A stretch of 64,000 bases of DNA, taken from positions 2,768,657-2,832,656 of the forward strand of contig NZ_CP113064.1 in the NCBI RefSeq assembly GCF_026625805.1, written 5' to 3'. The first letter of the stretch is position 1; every line of letters begins with the position of its first letter. The notes under the pieces are model-generated. The model had not been told where the DNA came from and made no database searches. It worked only from the letters and a program-made list of their open reading frames with translations. Shown piece by piece: positions 36,458-46,600 of this stretch. Source of the DNA: Brevundimonas sp. SL130 (GTDB lineage: Bacteria > Pseudomonadota > Alphaproteobacteria > Caulobacterales > Caulobacteraceae). The position numbers and the translations under genes are program-made.

Positions 36458-37333
36458 ATGGTCATGACCCTCCCCCACGCCCTGCCTCACCTCGGCGCCG
36501 TCGCCGGCGACTACGACATCCTGCTCTGCGACGTGTGGGGCGTGATCCACAACGGGCGCGAAAGCTGGGCGGCGCCGTGCGAGGCCCTGATGCGGTTCAA
36601 CCGCGAGGGCGGGCATGTGGTGCTGATCTCCAACTCGCCGCGCCCGGCCTCGGATGTGATCGCCCAGTTGGACGGGCTGGGCGTGCCGCGCGAGGCGTGG
36701 AAGGCCTTCGTCACCTCGGGAGACGCCACCCGCGCCGAGCTGGCCAAGCGGGCGCCGGGGCCGGCGCTGCTGCTGGGGCCAGAGCGCGACGCGCCGCTGT
36801 ACGCCGGTCTGGACCTGGACGTGGCGAGCAACGCCGCCGAGGCCGCCTTCGTCTCGGTCACGGGCCTTGTCGATGACGAGGTCGAGACGCCCGAGGATTA
36901 TCGCGAGCGGCTGACGGTCGCCGCATCGCGCGATCTGGAACTGATCTGCGCCAACCCTGACCGGGTGGTTCAGCGGGGCGACCGGCTGATCTACTGCGGC
37001 GGGTCATTGGCCGACCTGTACGAATCGCTGGGCGGCCGCGTCGTCATGGCGGGCAAGCCCTATGCGCCGATCTATGATCTGGCGATCCGGGAGGCGCAGG
37101 CCCTGCTGGGGCGGCCGGTCGATCGGTCGCGGGTCCTGTGCATCGGCGACGGTGTGGTGACCGACGTCATGGGCGCCAACGCCCAGGCCCTGGACTGCCT
37201 GTTCATCGCCCAAGGCATCCACGGCGACCAGGCCAAGGGCGAGGACGGGACGCTGGATCCGGCCCGCGCCGGCGACCTGTTGAAGGCTGAAACAACATAT
37301 GCGCGATACGCCGCGCTCGAACTGGCCTGGTAA
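36458..37333 (+). CDS. HAD-superfamily class IIA hydrolase (TIGR01459 type)
   Basis: A 291-residue protein with HAD motif I as DILLCDVWGVIHNG (DxWGV form), motif II VVLISNSPRP, and the C-terminal KPYAPIYDLAIREA...VLCIGDGVVTDVMGA holding motifs III and IV. The IIA cap matches the NagD/TIGR01459 group found next to ribF in alphaproteobacteria. The substrate is unknown; a sugar or nucleotide phosphate is likely. MaoC and RibF genes follow on the same strand. Confidence 0.88.
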   Translation: MVMTLPHALPHLGAVAGDYDILLCDVWGVIHNGRESWAAPCEALMRFNREGGHVVLISNSPRPASDVIAQLDGLGVPREAWKAFVTSGDATRAELAKRAPGPALLLGPERDAPLYAGLDLDVASNAAEAAFVSVTGLVDDEVETPEDYRERLTVAASRDLELICANPDRVVQRGDRLIYCGGSLADLYESLGGRVVMAGKPYAPIYDLAIREAQALLGRPVDRSRVLCIGDGVVTDVMGANAQALDCLFIAQGIHGDQAKGEDGTLDPARAGDLLKAETTYARYAALELAW

Positions 37334-37372
37334 GGCTCGCCATTTTGTCGCACCGCAGCTAAAGCCTGATCC

Positions 37373-37834
37373 ATGGTCGAATTGGTACAGCAGCATCCGT
37401 CCGGTGGTTACATCCTGGACGAACTTCACGTCGGCATGGCCGCGGAAAAAATCGTGGTCGCGACGGAGGATCGCATCCGGCTGTTCGCCGAGGCGTCCGA
37501 CGACTTCAACCCCGTCCACCTGGACGAGGCCTTTGCGTCCAAGACCGCCTATCGCGGTCGGATCGCACACGGTCTGCTGAGCGCCTCGTTCGGCTCGGCC
37601 GTGGTCGGGACGATGCTGCCGGGCGCCGGGTCGATCTACATCTCCCAGACCCTGGCCTTTCATCAACCGGTGCGGATCGACGATGTCGTCCGCATCCTGA
37701 TCACCGTGATCGAGGTCGAACCCGAGAGCGCGCGGGTCAAGCTGAGCTGCGAAGGCTTCGTCGGCGAGACTATGATCATGGACGGCGTGGCCGTCGTCCG
37801 CGTGCCCCGCCGGCGCAAACCTTCCCAGCGCTGA
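37373..37834 (+). CDS. MaoC-like hydratase
   Basis: A 153-residue hot-dog protein. The hydratase-2 motif is intact in FAEASDDFNPVHLDEAFA (Asp and His catalytic) with GRIAHGLLSASF. It would hydrate enoyl-CoA to (R)-3-hydroxyacyl-CoA. The stop overlaps the ribF start (TGATG). MaoC upstream of ribF is a common alphaproteobacterial order and need not imply a shared pathway. Confidence 0.9.
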   Translation: MVELVQQHPSGGYILDELHVGMAAEKIVVATEDRIRLFAEASDDFNPVHLDEAFASKTAYRGRIAHGLLSASFGSAVVGTMLPGAGSIYISQTLAFHQPVRIDDVVRILITVIEVEPESARVKLSCEGFVGETMIMDGVAVVRVPRRRKPSQR

Positions 37835-38772
37835 TGCAGATCGTCCGCGACTGGCGCGACGTGCCGGACGCCCTGAAGGGCGCGGCGGTGGCGGTCGGCG
37901 CCTTCGACGGCGTGCACCGGGGACATCAGTCGGTCATTGCCGGCGCCAAGGCGGCCGCCGAGCGCCTGGGCGCGCCCTTGGGCGTGGTCAGTTTCGATCC
38001 CCACCCGCGTCGCTGGTTCCAGCCTGAGGCGGCGCCGTTTCGCCTGATGACGGCGGACCAGATGGCCCAGGCCCTGGCGCCGCTGGGCGTGGACATCCTG
38101 TACGTGCTGCCGTTCGACGGCGAGATGGCCGGCATGAGCGACGCCGACTTCGCCGAGCGCGTGCTGTCCGAGGGCCTGGGCGTCCGCCATGCGGCGGTCG
38201 GCTTCGACTTCACCTTCGGCAAGGGGCGATCAGGCTCGCCCGAGGCGCTGAGGATCTATGGCGAACGGCTGGGCTTCACCGTCTCGGTGGCCGAGCGGCT
38301 GGACGACGCCGACGGGCTGAAACTGTCGTCCAGCGCCGTGCGCGAGGCCCTGAAGGCCGGCGACATGAAGCGGGCCGCCGCCATACTGGGCCGACCCTTC
38401 GCCATCCAGGGCCAGGTGATCCACGGCGACAAACGCGGCCGCACCATCGGCGTGCCCACCGCCAATATGCCGCTGGGCGATTATATGCGGCCCGCCTATG
38501 GCGTCTATGCGACGCGCAGCCGGCTGGCCGACGGGCGGGTCGTCGATGGCGTCGCCAGTCTGGGCGTGCGGCCCATGTATGCGCTGGAGACGCCGCTGCT
38601 GGAGGTCTGGCTGTTCGACTTCGACGGCGACCTGTACGGCCAAATCATCGAGACGGAACTGGTCGCCTGGCTGCGGGGCGAGGAAAGCTTTGACGGGCTG
38701 GAGGCCCTGAAGGCCCAAATCGACGCCGATGCGACGGCGGCGCGGGCGGTTCTGGCGGGGTACCGTCTCTAA
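37834..38772 (+). CDS. ribF: Bifunctional riboflavin kinase/FAD synthetase
   Basis: A 312-residue protein. The N-terminal FAD synthetase domain shows AVGAFDGVHRGHQSVI and FDPHPRRWF, with SSSAVREALKAGD; the C-terminal flavokinase domain has GRTIGVPTANMPL and GVYATRS. It makes FMN and FAD from riboflavin. Complete and typical in length. The final gene of the HAD-maoC-ribF unit. Confidence 0.95.
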   Translation: MQIVRDWRDVPDALKGAAVAVGAFDGVHRGHQSVIAGAKAAAERLGAPLGVVSFDPHPRRWFQPEAAPFRLMTADQMAQALAPLGVDILYVLPFDGEMAGMSDADFAERVLSEGLGVRHAAVGFDFTFGKGRSGSPEALRIYGERLGFTVSVAERLDDADGLKLSSSAVREALKAGDMKRAAAILGRPFAIQGQVIHGDKRGRTIGVPTANMPLGDYMRPAYGVYATRSRLADGRVVDGVASLGVRPMYALETPLLEVWLFDFDGDLYGQIIETELVAWLRGEESFDGLEALKAQIDADATAARAVLAGYRL

Positions 38773-39102
38773 TCGGCGCGGCGCCGATGGATCGGGCGCT
38801 GAAATGGACGGAATCCACTCGATAAAAAAACAGTCTATTTTCGTACAATCTTCGCGGCCAGTGCAATTTGGCCATGGGATTGTTTTTTAAGAACAAAAAA
38901 CTGCACCCTGTGCAAAGGAGTGCAATTTCAGGGATTGAGAAAGCGCAGAGCGGCGCGTCTCGGCCGGCAATGGCTCGTCCGCAACGATGTCAAAGACCCG
39001 GGCGAAAGCCCCACCCGAATCCTAACCTGGATCCAGAGACCGATAGGTCGATGGGCGAATTATTTCTCAAGCCCCTGAAAATCAGGCGCTTTGCCTTTCA
39101 GA
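38773..39102. other. Non-coding stretch between ribF and gamma-carbonic anhydrase
   Basis: 330 bp between two converging genes. The middle (38815-38940) is conspicuously AT-rich for this genome, with A and T runs and a repeated AGTGCAATTT (38857-38866 and 38929-38938) plus CTGCACCCTGTGCA. A short open frame crosses it but has no coding signature. I see no clear terminator or RNA family. Confidence 0.5.
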
Positions 39103-39633
39103 TTAGGAAATCTGGCGCAGGTCCGCCGCGAACCGTTTCCAGTTCTGGACATAGTGTTCGGCCGACATCTGGAGCACGGCGATCTGATCGGGATCGCGTT
39201 CGCGCACCACCTTGCCCGGCTGGCCCACCACCAGACTGTTGTCGGGGATGATCTTGCCCTCCGTCAGCAGGGCGTTGGCGCCGATGATGCAGTTACGGCC
39301 GATCTTGACCCCGTTCAGCACCACCGCCCCGATGCCGATCAGGCTGTAGTCTCCGACCTCGCAGCCGTGCAGCATGGCCTGGTGGCCGACGGTGACGCCC
39401 CGGCCCAGGGTCAGGGGCGAGCCCATGTCGGTATGAAGGACGCTGCCGTCCTGGATGTTGCTGTCAGGACCCACTGTGATCGGCTCGTTGTCGCCGCGCA
39501 GCACCGCCCCGAACCAGACGCTGGCGTTGGGATGCAGAATCACGTTCCCAATCACGGATGCGCTCGGCGCCACCCAGTATTCGCCCTCAGGCGGAAACTG
39601 AGGTTTGCTGTCGCCTAAGGCGTAAATGGTCAT
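39103..39633 (-). CDS. Gamma-carbonic anhydrase family protein
   Basis: A 176-residue left-handed beta-helix protein with hexapeptide repeats ([29 protein letters not shown]) and the metal-site pattern [12 protein letters not shown]...[18 protein letters not shown], in which the three His ligands of YrdA/PaaY-type proteins are present. The C-terminal helix region is short. Whether it has CO2 hydration activity is not established for most of these. Divergent from phoH. Confidence 0.92.
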   Translation of the reverse strand: MTIYALGDSKPQFPPEGEYWVAPSASVIGNVILHPNASVWFGAVLRGDNEPITVGPDSNIQDGSVLHTDMGSPLTLGRGVTVGHQAMLHGCEVGDYSLIGIGAVVLNGVKIGRNCIIGANALLTEGKIIPDNSLVVGQPGKVVRERDPDQIAVLQMSAEHYVQNWKRFAADLRQIS

Positions 39634-39908
39634 CAGAACGCCGCCTAATATTCTAAAAACGAGGGCTTTAACAGATTTCTAACCACGATAGCATCTAACT
39701 GTTGATGCGATTCGCAGGCCGCCATTTCGGCCCCGGATCCGAAGCCGGATCAAGCCCGATCCGGTCAGTTGTCGGGGCTTTCGCTTGGCGCGTTGGGATC
39801 CTGGTTCGGTTGTTCGGCGGCGGGTCCATCCCGTTGCGGACGGCCCAGCTGTCGATCCGGGCGGTCGCCGTGACGCGGGCCGCGACCTTTTCCTCCCCAA
39901 GACCAGCC
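39634..39908 (+). other. Possible structured leader upstream of phoH
   Basis: This segment contains GGCCG/CGGCC, CCGGATC/GATCCGG and GGTCGC/GCGACC hairpins and ends in a strong terminator before phoH. An overlapping open frame (39702-39995) does not look like a protein. It could be the body of a short RNA or an attenuator; the promoter is not identified. Confidence 0.35.
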
Positions 39909-39939
39909 AAGGCGGAACCCCTATGGGTCCGCCTTTTTT
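39909..39939 (+). terminator. Intrinsic terminator just upstream of phoH
   Basis: AAGGCGGA-ACCC / GGGT-CCGCCTT forms an 11-bp stem with one bulge and a CTAT loop, followed by a 6-T run ending at 39939. The phoH start codon is at 39958, so any transcript reaching phoH from upstream must pass this terminator. Confidence 0.85.
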
Positions 39940-39957
39940 CATGCCCTGGAGGCGTCC

Positions 39958-40737
39958 ATGACCAAGCGTGCGGCAATGAAGCGTCAGTCCCGTGAGAGCG
40001 GTATCCTCGATTCTCGGGAGTTCATCGAGGAGTCGAAGGTTCGCCGGCTCCACAGCCCTCACAACGAACGATCCGGGTGGTCGCCCCACCCGTCCAACGA
40101 TGATCGCGAGCAGGGCTATCTGAAGACGCTGAAGCCGAAGTCGGAGGGCCAGATCGAACTGATGGCGGCCATCGACGCGCACAATCTGGTCATGGCCCTG
40201 GGTCCGGCAGGCACCGGCAAGACCTATCTGGCCGTGGCCAAGGCGGTCGAGGCGCTGGAGGCCGGCAAGGTCGGCCGTATCGTGCTGAGCCGTCCCGCCG
40301 TCGAGGCCGGCGAGTCCATCGGCTTCCTGCCGGGCGACATGGAGGACAAGCTGGCCCCCTATCTGCGCCCCCTCTATGACGCCCTGTCGGATCGGCTGTC
40401 GATGAAGCGGGTCAAGGCCCTGATGGCCGAGGGCCTGATCGAGATCGCGCCCATCGGCTATATGCGCGGCCGCACCCTGAACAACGCCTTCATCGTCGTC
40501 GACGAGGCCCAGAACTGCACATACGTCCAGCTGAAGATGTTGCTGACGCGGCTGGGCTGGCACTCGACCATGGTGGTCACCGGGGACCCGCAGCAGTCCG
40601 ACCTGTTGCCGGGCATTTCGGGCCTGTCGGACATCTCGGCCCGGCTGGAAGCCATCGACAATATCGCCGTGGTGCGGCTGGCCGAACGCGACATCGTGCG
40701 CCACCCTCTGGTCGCCTCGATGATCGGTGTGCTCTGA
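39958..40737 (+). CDS. PhoH-family ATPase (short form)
   Basis: A 259-residue P-loop protein: Walker A GPAGTGKT (residues 82-89), Walker B FIVVDEAQNC, and VVTGDPQQSDLLPGISGL. It lacks the extra N-terminal region of the YbeZ-type PhoH near ybeY. A basic N-terminus precedes KPKSEGQIELMAAI. PhoH proteins are RNA-linked ATPases of unclear role. GGAGG lies 6 bases upstream of the ATG. The terminator ahead suggests regulated read-through. Confidence 0.9.
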   Translation: MTKRAAMKRQSRESGILDSREFIEESKVRRLHSPHNERSGWSPHPSNDDREQGYLKTLKPKSEGQIELMAAIDAHNLVMALGPAGTGKTYLAVAKAVEALEAGKVGRIVLSRPAVEAGESIGFLPGDMEDKLAPYLRPLYDALSDRLSMKRVKALMAEGLIEIAPIGYMRGRTLNNAFIVVDEAQNCTYVQLKMLLTRLGWHSTMVVTGDPQQSDLLPGISGLSDISARLEAIDNIAVVRLAERDIVRHPLVASMIGVL

Positions 40738-40803
40738 GCCGGGGTTCGCCCTCAGGTTTTAAGGGGCCGACGCACCTCGACATCACGGATGCGGCCTGAT
40801 GAG

Positions 40804-40832
40804 GGGCCGGGGATGAGACCCATCCCCGGCCC
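40804..40832 (+). terminator. Hairpin downstream of phoH
   Basis: GGGCCGGGGATG (40804-40815) and CATCCCCGGCCC (40821-40832) make a perfect 12-bp stem with a 5-nt loop. No T run follows, but the stability and position 67 bp after the stop suggest the end of the phoH transcript. Confidence 0.6.
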
Positions 40833-41336
40833 TTGCGTCATTCGCGATCGCTCCGCCTGCCTATTTCGCGCGCCAGGCGTTTGTGTCCAAAATGGCAAAC
40901 AGTCCTGAGCGAACGAACCTCGGACAGGGCGCTGGCCGCCGCAGCAGCGGGTCCGACAGAGAGGCGGTCGTCCAGTCAAACGCTTGAATAAAAATAATAA
41001 TTTCTCCAACATATAGCCCGCAGGCTTTCGCCGCCCTGAAACGACATGTGAAGCCCCGCCCCTCATACCCGCGTTCGATCATGTCCATTTCGTGTTGTGA
41101 ACGCTCTCAATACATGCTTACCTAGGCTTGCGAGGGGCCGAAGAGCCTCCGCACAGGGAGCGGAAGATCATCGGCCTCATCGGTCGGCGAAATCTGGCGT
41201 CACAGACGTCATCCGCAAACATGATCGAAAAGCCTGCTGTCGCGGGCGATGCTGACGGCTGTCCGCCGCCATCATGGATTGTGTGCGCCGCCTCCCAACT
41301 CTTGTCCTGACGGCGGTCGCCGTCGCGGAGTAGGTC
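40833..41336. other. Intergenic region upstream of the GH3 gene
   Basis: About 500 bp with no gene I can support. It includes an AT-rich patch (40985-41010, AATAAAAATAATAATTTC). Two small open frames on the minus strand at 40752-41088 have no recognisable sequence. It probably carries the promoter of the GH3/TonB-receptor unit and a LacI-type dyad. Confidence 0.5.
41095..41110. promoter_or_regulatory. Possible LacI-family operator
   Basis: TTGTGAACGCTCTCAA is an imperfect dyad (6 of 8 positions per half) centred on CG, the hallmark of LacI-family sites. It is about 230 bp upstream of the GH3 start, so it may be near a distant promoter. The LacI regulator at 50054 is the obvious candidate ligand. 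Confidence 0.4.
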
Positions 41337-43631
41337 TTGGGGGACGTCTTGAAGTTTCGTACGCCGTCGCGGATCAGCCGTCTCGCCCTGGCTCTGGCCA
41401 TAGGCGCAGCGCCGCTTTCCGCACTCGCCCGCTCGCCTGAAGCCGCGACCGTCGCAGCGATGGCGGACCTGACGGAGACGGACGTGGACGCACGGGCCGA
41501 CGACCTGTTGTCGCGGATGACGCGCGACGAAAAGCTTCAGCTGATCCACGGCTATTTCCCGCCCATGGCCGAGCGCACCCCCGACGCGCCCGTCGCCGAC
41601 ATGATCCCCTCGGCCGGCCACATCCCCGGCATTCCTCGCCTGAGCATACCGACGCTGCGCGAGAGCGACGCCAGCCTGGGCGTCGCCAACCAGGTCGAAC
41701 AGCGCAAGGGCGACGTCGCCACCGCCCTGCCCTCCAGCCTGGCCACGGCCGCCACCTTCGATCCCGAGATCGCCTATGCCGGCGGGGCCATGATCGGGTC
41801 CGAGGCGCGGGCCAAGCGGTTCAACATCCTGCTGGCCGGCGGGGTCAACCTGACGCGCGATCCGTGGAACGGGCGGAATTTCGAATATCTGGGCGAAGAC
41901 CCGCTGCTGGCCGGGGTCATGGCCGGCGAACATATTCGCGGCGTCCAGTCGAACCGGATCGTCTCGACGATCAAACACTTCGCCTTCAACGCGCAAGAGA
42001 CCGGGCGGATGATCATGGACACGCGCCTGGATGAGGCGTCCCTGCGCGAAAGCGATCTGCTGGCCTTCCAGATCGCCATCGAGCGGGGAAACCCCGGCGC
42101 GGTCATGTGCGCCTATAACAAGGTCAACGGCGACTGGGCCTGCGAGAACGACTTTCTGCTGAACCAGGTGCTGAAGCGCGACTGGGGCTATGACGGCTGG
42201 GTCATGTCGGACTGGGGCGCCGTCCACTCGACCGAGAAGGCGGCGCTGGCGGGTCTGGACCAGGCCTCGGGCCAGGAGCTGGACCGGGCGCTCTATTTCG
42301 ACGCGCCGTTCCGCGCGGCCCTGGACGCCGGGCGGATCCCCGAGGCGCGGCTGGACGACATGGTGCGCCGCCTGCTGGTCGGCCTGATCGAGACGGGGGT
42401 GCTGGACGCGCCCGTGGTTACGACCGAACAGCCGATCGACTACGCCCGGAACGCCGAGGTCGCTCAGCGCGCGGCCGAGGCGGGGATCGTCCTGCTGAAG
42501 AACGAGGGCGGGGTCCTGCCGCTGGCCAGGACGGCGAAGCGGATCGTGCTGATCGGCGGCCATGCCGATGTCGGCGTCCTGTCGGGCGGCGGGTCGTCCC
42601 AGGTGCGGTCGGTCGGCGGGGCGCCGGTCGAGATTCCGCTGACCTCGGGGGCGGCGGCCTCGTTCGCGCGGATCACCTGGCATGCGTCGTCGCCGCTGAA
42701 CGCCGTCCGCGCCGTCGCGCCGGACGCGACCGTGACCTATGTGGACGGCAAAGACCCTGCGGCGGCGGCTGCTGCGGCGCGGGCCGCCGATATCGCCGTG
42801 GTCTTCGCCACCCAATGGACGACCGAGGCCCAGGACGTCGAGAGCCTGTCGCTGCCGGACGGGCAGGACGGACTGATCGCCGCCGTGACCGCCGCCAACG
42901 CCCGGACAGTGGTGGTGCTGGAGACCGGCGGGCCCGTGCTGATGCCCTGGTTGGAGAAGACCCCGGCGGTGATCCAGGCCTGGTATCCCGGCCAGCGCGG
43001 CGGCGAGGCCATCGCCCGTATCCTGTTCGGCGAGGTCAATCCGTCCGGCCGCCTGCCGATCACCTTCCCCGCCTCGGCCGACCAGGCGCCGCGCCCGACA
43101 CCGCCGGGGCTGGCGGAGATGAAGGCAGTTGATGCGGCTGCGGCCGCCAACCCCGGCGCGCCACAAGGGGCGGAGTTGCAGCCCTTCGCCGTCGAATACG
43201 TCGAGGGGTCGGACGTCGGTTATCGCTGGTACGCCCGCGAGGGCCGCAAGCCCTTGTTCCCGTTCGGCTACGGCCTCAGCTACACCCAGTTCGCCTATTC
43301 CAACCTGGCGGTTTCCAGCGCTGACGGCGTCAGCGTCAGCCTCGATGTGACCAATACCGGCGATCGAGCCGGGGCCGAGGTTCCGCAGCTGTATGTCGCC
43401 GCAGGCGATCACCCCCGACGTCTGGCGGCCTTCGCCCGCGTGAGCCTGGCGCCGGGCGAGACACGCCGCATCGTACTGACCGCCGAGCCGCGCATCCTGG
43501 CCGAGTACGACACCGCCCTGCCCGGCTGGCGGATCGCGCCGGGCGACTACCGCATCACCGTCGCCCGCGACGCCGCCGAGGCGGGGTTGAGCGCGACGGC
43601 CACGCTTTCAGGGTCGACCATCAAGCCTTGA
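41337..43631 (+). CDS. Glycoside hydrolase family 3 beta-glucosidase, exported
   Basis: 764 residues from a TTG at 41337 with GGAG upstream (a TTG at 41349 is an alternative). A signal peptide (LALALAIGAAPLSALA) is present. The GH3 N-domain has the nucleophile Asp near residue 292 in GWVMSDWGAVH, with KHFAFNAQETGR and CAYNKVNG; the C-terminal and fibronectin-like domains (FPFGYGLSYTQFAYSNL) are complete. It would release sugars from oligosaccharides or glycosides in the periplasm. A TonB receptor gene follows after 48 bp. Confidence 0.94.
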   Translation: MGDVLKFRTPSRISRLALALAIGAAPLSALARSPEAATVAAMADLTETDVDARADDLLSRMTRDEKLQLIHGYFPPMAERTPDAPVADMIPSAGHIPGIPRLSIPTLRESDASLGVANQVEQRKGDVATALPSSLATAATFDPEIAYAGGAMIGSEARAKRFNILLAGGVNLTRDPWNGRNFEYLGEDPLLAGVMAGEHIRGVQSNRIVSTIKHFAFNAQETGRMIMDTRLDEASLRESDLLAFQIAIERGNPGAVMCAYNKVNGDWACENDFLLNQVLKRDWGYDGWVMSDWGAVHSTEKAALAGLDQASGQELDRALYFDAPFRAALDAGRIPEARLDDMVRRLLVGLIETGVLDAPVVTTEQPIDYARNAEVAQRAAEAGIVLLKNEGGVLPLARTAKRIVLIGGHADVGVLSGGGSSQVRSVGGAPVEIPLTSGAAASFARITWHASSPLNAVRAVAPDATVTYVDGKDPAAAAAAARAADIAVVFATQWTTEAQDVESLSLPDGQDGLIAAVTAANARTVVVLETGGPVLMPWLEKTPAVIQAWYPGQRGGEAIARILFGEVNPSGRLPITFPASADQAPRPTPPGLAEMKAVDAAAAANPGAPQGAELQPFAVEYVEGSDVGYRWYAREGRKPLFPFGYGLSYTQFAYSNLAVSSADGVSVSLDVTNTGDRAGAEVPQLYVAAGDHPRRLAAFARVSLAPGETRRIVLTAEPRILAEYDTALPGWRIAPGDYRITVARDAAEAGLSATATLSGSTIKP

Positions 43632-43679
43632 ACCAATGCCGCACAACAAAACGCGGCGCCAATGAGGAGGGAGAACGAG

Positions 43680-46600
43680 ATGAGAATTTACAAGAGGCCC
43701 ATGATGGCCGCCCTGCTGGCGAGTTCGGCGCTTGTCGCGCCGGCCTATGCCCAAACTGGGGCCCAGGTCGCGGAACAGGCGCCGATCCCGGCGCCCCAGG
43801 ACCCGACCGAGATCGGCGAAATCGTCGTCACCGGCATCCGCGCGTCGCAAACCCAGTCGATCAACGTTAAGCGCAACGAGACCGCCATCGTCGACGCCAT
43901 CTCGGCGGAAGACATCGGCAAACTGCCCGACGTCACGGTCGCCGACGCCCTGCAACGGATCGCCGGCATCCAGATCCGACGCTCCGCAGGCGAAGGCTCG
44001 ACCGTCAATATCCGCGGCCTGCCGCAGGTCGTGACCCTGTTGAACGGCGAACAATATCTGAGCCCCGGCAACCTGGGCAGCGCCCAGCCGAACCTGAACG
44101 ACGTGCCGTCGCAGCTGATGAGCTCGATCGTCGTGTTCAAGTCGCAGGACGTGTCGAACGCCCAGTCGGGCATCTCGGGCACCATCGACCTGCGCACCCG
44201 TCGACCGATGGACTTCAGCTACGGCACGACCGTGACGGGCGCGGCCGAATACCAGACCGGAGAACGCACCCGTCAGGACGACTATCTGATCAACGGCCTG
44301 CTGAACTGGCGCGGCGACCGGATGGGCGCGATGATCTCGGGCGTCATGAGCAACTCGAACCTTGGCAACAACTACGCCGGTTCGGCCGGCAGCCTGCTCG
44401 GCAGCAACGACTGGGGCGGCTCGGGCAACGCCTGGTTTGCACCTCACGGCTATGAGATGTTCAACCGCGTGGTGGAACGCGAGCGGATCGGCCTGAACGC
44501 CGCCTTCCAGTTCGACATCGAGGACGGCATCCGCCTGACGGCCGAAGCCTTCTACACCAAGCAGGACGAGTATAACCGCGCCGCCGGCCTGAACGTCTCC
44601 AACCGCTGGAGCGGCCTCGGCTGGCTGACGCCGACCGAGTCGACCGACACCGGTCTCGGCTGGCTGGACGTCGAGGAGTATGATGTCGACGCCTGGTGGG
44701 TGAACTCCTTCACCGTCAACCGCGTCACCAACAACGAGTCCAAGAACTTCAACCTGGAGCTGGACTACGACAAGGGCGGCCCCTTCACCTTCAACGCACG
44801 CGCCATCAAGGCCGACGCCTCGCTGCTGAGCATGAACGGCCAGGTGCAGGGCGACCTGTCGAACTGGCAGTATAATTCGGATCGGGCCTTCACCCTGTTC
44901 CGTCAAGGCGCCGACCGCACGCGCGGCACCTTCTTCCCCGCCTCGATCGCGGCGCTCTATCCCGCCTCGCAGTATTCGAACGGCGTGGTCGGCAGCCAGG
45001 GCGGCCGCTACATCAACCCGAACCCCCTGGGCTACGGCGCCGATCCGCAACTGCACATCGACACCGGCGGCTCGACCCTGGCCTGGAGCGGTTTCCAGAA
45101 CAACATCACTGGCGGCCTCGGCAATGTCCCGCTGAGCCAGTATATGGCGAACCTCGACAGCTACACGGTCGGCGCCTATTCTTCGGAAAACAACCAGCGC
45201 AACAACTCGGATCTGACCGTTGTCCGGTTCGACGGTTCGTATGAGTTCCAGGAAGCCCCGGCCTTCGGCTTCCTGACCCGCGTCGACGCGGGCGTCCGCC
45301 ACAGCGGCCGTGAAGTCGAAATCACCAACTTCCACCTGTTCTCGGAATTCTACGCCGGACAGGGCGCAGGCAACCAGGCGGGTTGTTCGGCGCAGTGGAA
45401 GGCCATCGACGTCGTGATGGACAACGCCCAGTGCCAGGCGGGTGAATATGTCACCAACCCCGGCTTCAACTCAGCCCTGGCGGTCGATGCGACGCCCAGC
45501 AGCTGCACCGCCGGCACCGTCTCCAACACCCCGACCTGCTTCCAGGGCTATACCGTCAACCGGCCCACGCTGCTGCGCGAGAACAACAACACCTACTTCC
45601 TGACCGACTTCGGCTCGGTCGCCTCGGGCATTCCTGGGGTGTGGGTGGCGGATCCGCGCGACTTCGACGACCCCCGCGCCTTCCAGGAGCGGGTGTTCGG
45701 CAACGCCTTCGACGTGATCATTCCCGGCAACTCGTATGACGTCGACCTCTATGAGGACAGCGCCTATGTGAACGGGGCGATCGAGTTCGGCCAACTGCAC
45801 GGCGACGTCGGCGTGCGTATGGTCCGCACCGAACTGCGTGTCCGTCAGAACCAGACCGGCGATGTCCGCGCCTATGGCGACACCAACAACGACCTCGGCG
45901 ACACCCTCACCAGCCGCAGCTACACGGATTGGCTGCCGTCGGTGAACCTGGCCTATGACTTCACCGACAAACTGAAGCTGCGCGGCGCCTTCGCCAAGAC
46001 CATGATCCCGCTGGATCTGGGCAACTACGGCGGCGGCGTCACGATTTCGACAGCGGACTCCAACGGTCCGACGCCATCGGATCCGACGGCTCCGCCGCGC
46101 GGCATCCGTCGTGTGACCGGCGCCACCCTCTCCGGCAGCCCGGATCTGAACCCGTGGCGTTCGGACAACTACGACCTGACGCTCGAGTATTATTACGGCC
46201 CGGCGACGATGTTCAACATCGCGGCCTTCCGCCTGAACATCGAGAGCTTCGTCACGCGTCAGACCATTCCGCAAAGCGGGGAGTATCCCGACGCGGACGG
46301 CGTGGTGCGGCGACTGGTGGATGTGAACCGTCCGGTGCAGGGCGAAGGCGGCCAACTGCAGGGCGTTGAAATCGGCGCCAAGATCGGTCTGTCGGACTTC
46401 ATCGATACGCCGATCTGGTCCGACTTCGGCTTCGACGGCAGCTACACCTACTCGGACAGCTCATCGAACGAGACCATGCTGGACGGGAATGAACTGCCCT
46501 TCCAGGATAACTCCGAGCATTCGCTGAACGCTGCGGTCTGGTACCAGGGCGACAAGCTTCAGGCCCGCCTGGCCTGGAACTATCGCACGCCGCGCCTTAA

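Noticed and set aside
38868..39251. 127-codon frame in the ribF-carbonic anhydrase gap
   Set aside because: The start lies in an AT-rich non-coding patch and the end is antisense to the carbonic anhydrase gene; composition is not protein-like.
39702..39995. 97-codon frame overlapping the phoH terminator
   Set aside because: Crosses the terminator hairpin and overlaps the phoH start; more likely leader RNA.
40752..41088. Two overlapping minus-strand frames (75 and 104 codons) after phoH
   Set aside because: No family, no convincing ribosome-binding site, and one runs through the phoH downstream hairpin.
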